Under the pieces are notes generated by a model that saw only the letters and a list, made by a program, of their open reading frames with translations, was not told where the DNA came from and did no database searches. Shown here piece by piece: positions 62,999 through 64,000 of a stretch of DNA of 64,000 bases. The position numbers and the translations under genes were made by a program. Numbering within the stretch: the first letter of the stretch is position 1; every line of letters begins with the position of its first letter. Source of the stretch: JACKHO01 sp041398745 (GTDB lineage Bacteria > Planctomycetota > Planctomycetia > Planctomycetales > Planctomycetaceae); NCBI GenBank assembly GCA_041398745.1, contig JAWKUB010000004.1, forward strand, positions 833,974 to 897,973. The letters are read 5' to 3'.

Positions 62999-63994
62999 CT
63001 ACCCTACAACATCCAGCGGGCTCCGCACTCCACAGGCTCCTTTTTGCAGAACGTGGGTGTAAATCATGGTTGTGGAGACATCTTTGTGGCCCAGCAGTTC
63101 CTGCACCGTGCGAATGTCGTAACCGTTCTCCAGTAAGTGCGTGGCAAACGAATGCCGTAGCGTGTGGCACGTAATCTTCTTTGGGACACCAGACTCACGT
63201 ACGGCTCGCCGGACAGCCTTTTGCAGGTTTCCTTCGTGAAGATGAAATCGTACGAGAGGACTGTCGGGACGCTGAGGGTCGCGTGAGAGCGAGTCGGAAG
63301 CGAACACCCACCACCACGACAAGCTGAACGCTGCTTGCGGACTCTTCTGGCCAAACGCGTTCGGCAAGGGAACGCCGCCTGTCCCCGTCTCCAGATCATG
63401 CCGCAACTGCGTCTGGGAAATCTCGATCCGTTCACGCAACCCGGCGACGCAGGCTCCTGGCAATGGAACGCTCCGGTCCTGGCCCCCTTTTCCTTGTCGC
63501 ACGAAAATCTGCCCTCGGTCAAAGTCGACATCTTTGACTCGCAGGCGGCAGCACTCCATGAGCCGCATTCCCGTGCCATACAACAGTCGGGCCATCAAGT
63601 TCGCAGGCTCCGGGCGGACCCGGTCCAGGATTGCAATGACCTCTGGGCGTGACAACACAACGGGCAACCGAGGCTTCTCGCGCGCCCGGCCTGCTGCAAT
63701 TGCAGGCATTTCCATTTCGAGCACATTGCGGTATAGGAACAGTATCGCGGAGAAGGCTTGATTCTGAGTGGAGGCCGACACGTCCCGTGCCACTGCCAGA
63801 TGAGTCAGGAACTCCTCAATATCCGCTTTTCCCAACTCGCATGGATGCTTCCACGCTCCTCGGTTTCGGCCGCGGTGAAACCGAATAAACCGCTCCACCC
63901 AGGCGACATAGGCCTGTTCGGTACGATAGGAGTAATGCAACCGCCGCAGAGTTAACCGCATGCGATCCAACAGTTTTGGCGATTTTTCGGGCAC
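62999..63994 (-). CDS. intI: Integron-type site-specific tyrosine recombinase (IntI)
   Basis: The 331-residue recombinase matches integron integrases along its whole length. The N-terminal SAM-like domain starts near LHYSYRTEQAYVAWVERFIR. The catalytic residues are Arg144 (GTGMR), Lys169, His277 and Arg280 (CHTLRHSF), His303 (LLGHKD) and Tyr312 (MIYTHVL). The IntI-specific insert is present at about 212-252 (SWWWVFASDSLSRDP). The first codon read is GTG six bases from the window edge; the true start may lie beyond it. The gene faces left, so the expected attI site and any attC cassette array would lie to the right, outside the window. Confidence 0.92.
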   Translation of the reverse strand: MPEKSPKLLDRMRLTLRRLHYSYRTEQAYVAWVERFIRFHRGRNRGAWKHPCELGKADIEEFLTHLAVARDVSASTQNQAFSAILFLYRNVLEMEMPAIAAGRAREKPRLPVVLSRPEVIAILDRVRPEPANLMARLLYGTGMRLMECCRLRVKDVDFDRGQIFVRQGKGGQDRSVPLPGACVAGLRERIEISQTQLRHDLETGTGGVPLPNAFGQKSPQAAFSLSWWWVFASDSLSRDPQRPDSPLVRFHLHEGNLQKAVRRAVRESGVPKKITCHTLRHSFATHLLENGYDIRTVQELLGHKDVSTTMIYTHVLQKGACGVRSPLDVVG

Positions 63995-64000
63995 CGGTCG

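Overview
The window looks like part of a Planctomycetota chromosome. It carries several families that are typical of, or nearly confined to, that phylum: a DUF1559 pseudopilin-like protein with an H-X9-DG end, a DUF1592-type cytochrome protein paired with a Tat-exported DUF1552 protein, a large PSCyt/PSD protein (DUF1549/DUF1553), a DUF1571 protein, and serine/threonine kinases with altered DFG motifs. No rRNA, tRNA or CRISPR array was recognised.

Layout. 1-2039: the end of one and all of a second complex-I-like proton-channel membrane subunit. 2143-10891: DUF1559 protein, a small membrane protein, ybaB-recR, rpoN and a large metH, all rightward. 10965-18129, leftward: a CobA-HemD fusion, an amidohydrolase, a two-gene ABC exporter and gnd. 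18328-25215, leftward: a five-gene unit of two ExbD proteins, ExbB, a TPR protein and a 1206-residue TPR protein with a membrane anchor. 25426-28483, leftward: an MBOAT acyltransferase, an FtsQ-like protein and ddl. 28963-34300: two hypothetical proteins, mnmA, a kinase and a PQQ-propeller protein. 34275-36877: a small membrane protein, a STAS-like protein and a DUF1571 protein.

36877-46484 is the accessory zone. It holds an intact-looking IS630 element, a secreted hydrolase, an LRR-Roc-COR (Roco) gene disrupted inside its LRR array, and two decayed insertion sequences (IS4-type, then IS3-type) with clear ends and target duplications. A pair of box-plus-palindrome repeats brackets the two decayed elements. 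46783-62912 returns to cellular genes: a secretin-like exported protein, DUF1592/DUF1552, smpB, DUF1499, a kinase, threonine synthase with a CcsA/HemX-like protein, PSCyt/PSD, a Pro-rich lipoprotein, hisA and lepA. The right edge carries an integron-type integrase whose 5' side leaves the window.

Three things go beyond routine annotation. The ExbB/ExbD/ExbD/TPR/giant-TPR unit looks like an energised envelope machine without a TonB or TolA. MetH has about 100 extra residues resembling a Fur-type winged helix inside its activation domain. The window also contains several small palindromic or MITE-like repeat families, one of them in four copies, always at gene 3' ends. Starts were moved inward from the longest open frame where family alignment or a Shine-Dalgarno sequence required it; these cases are stated.
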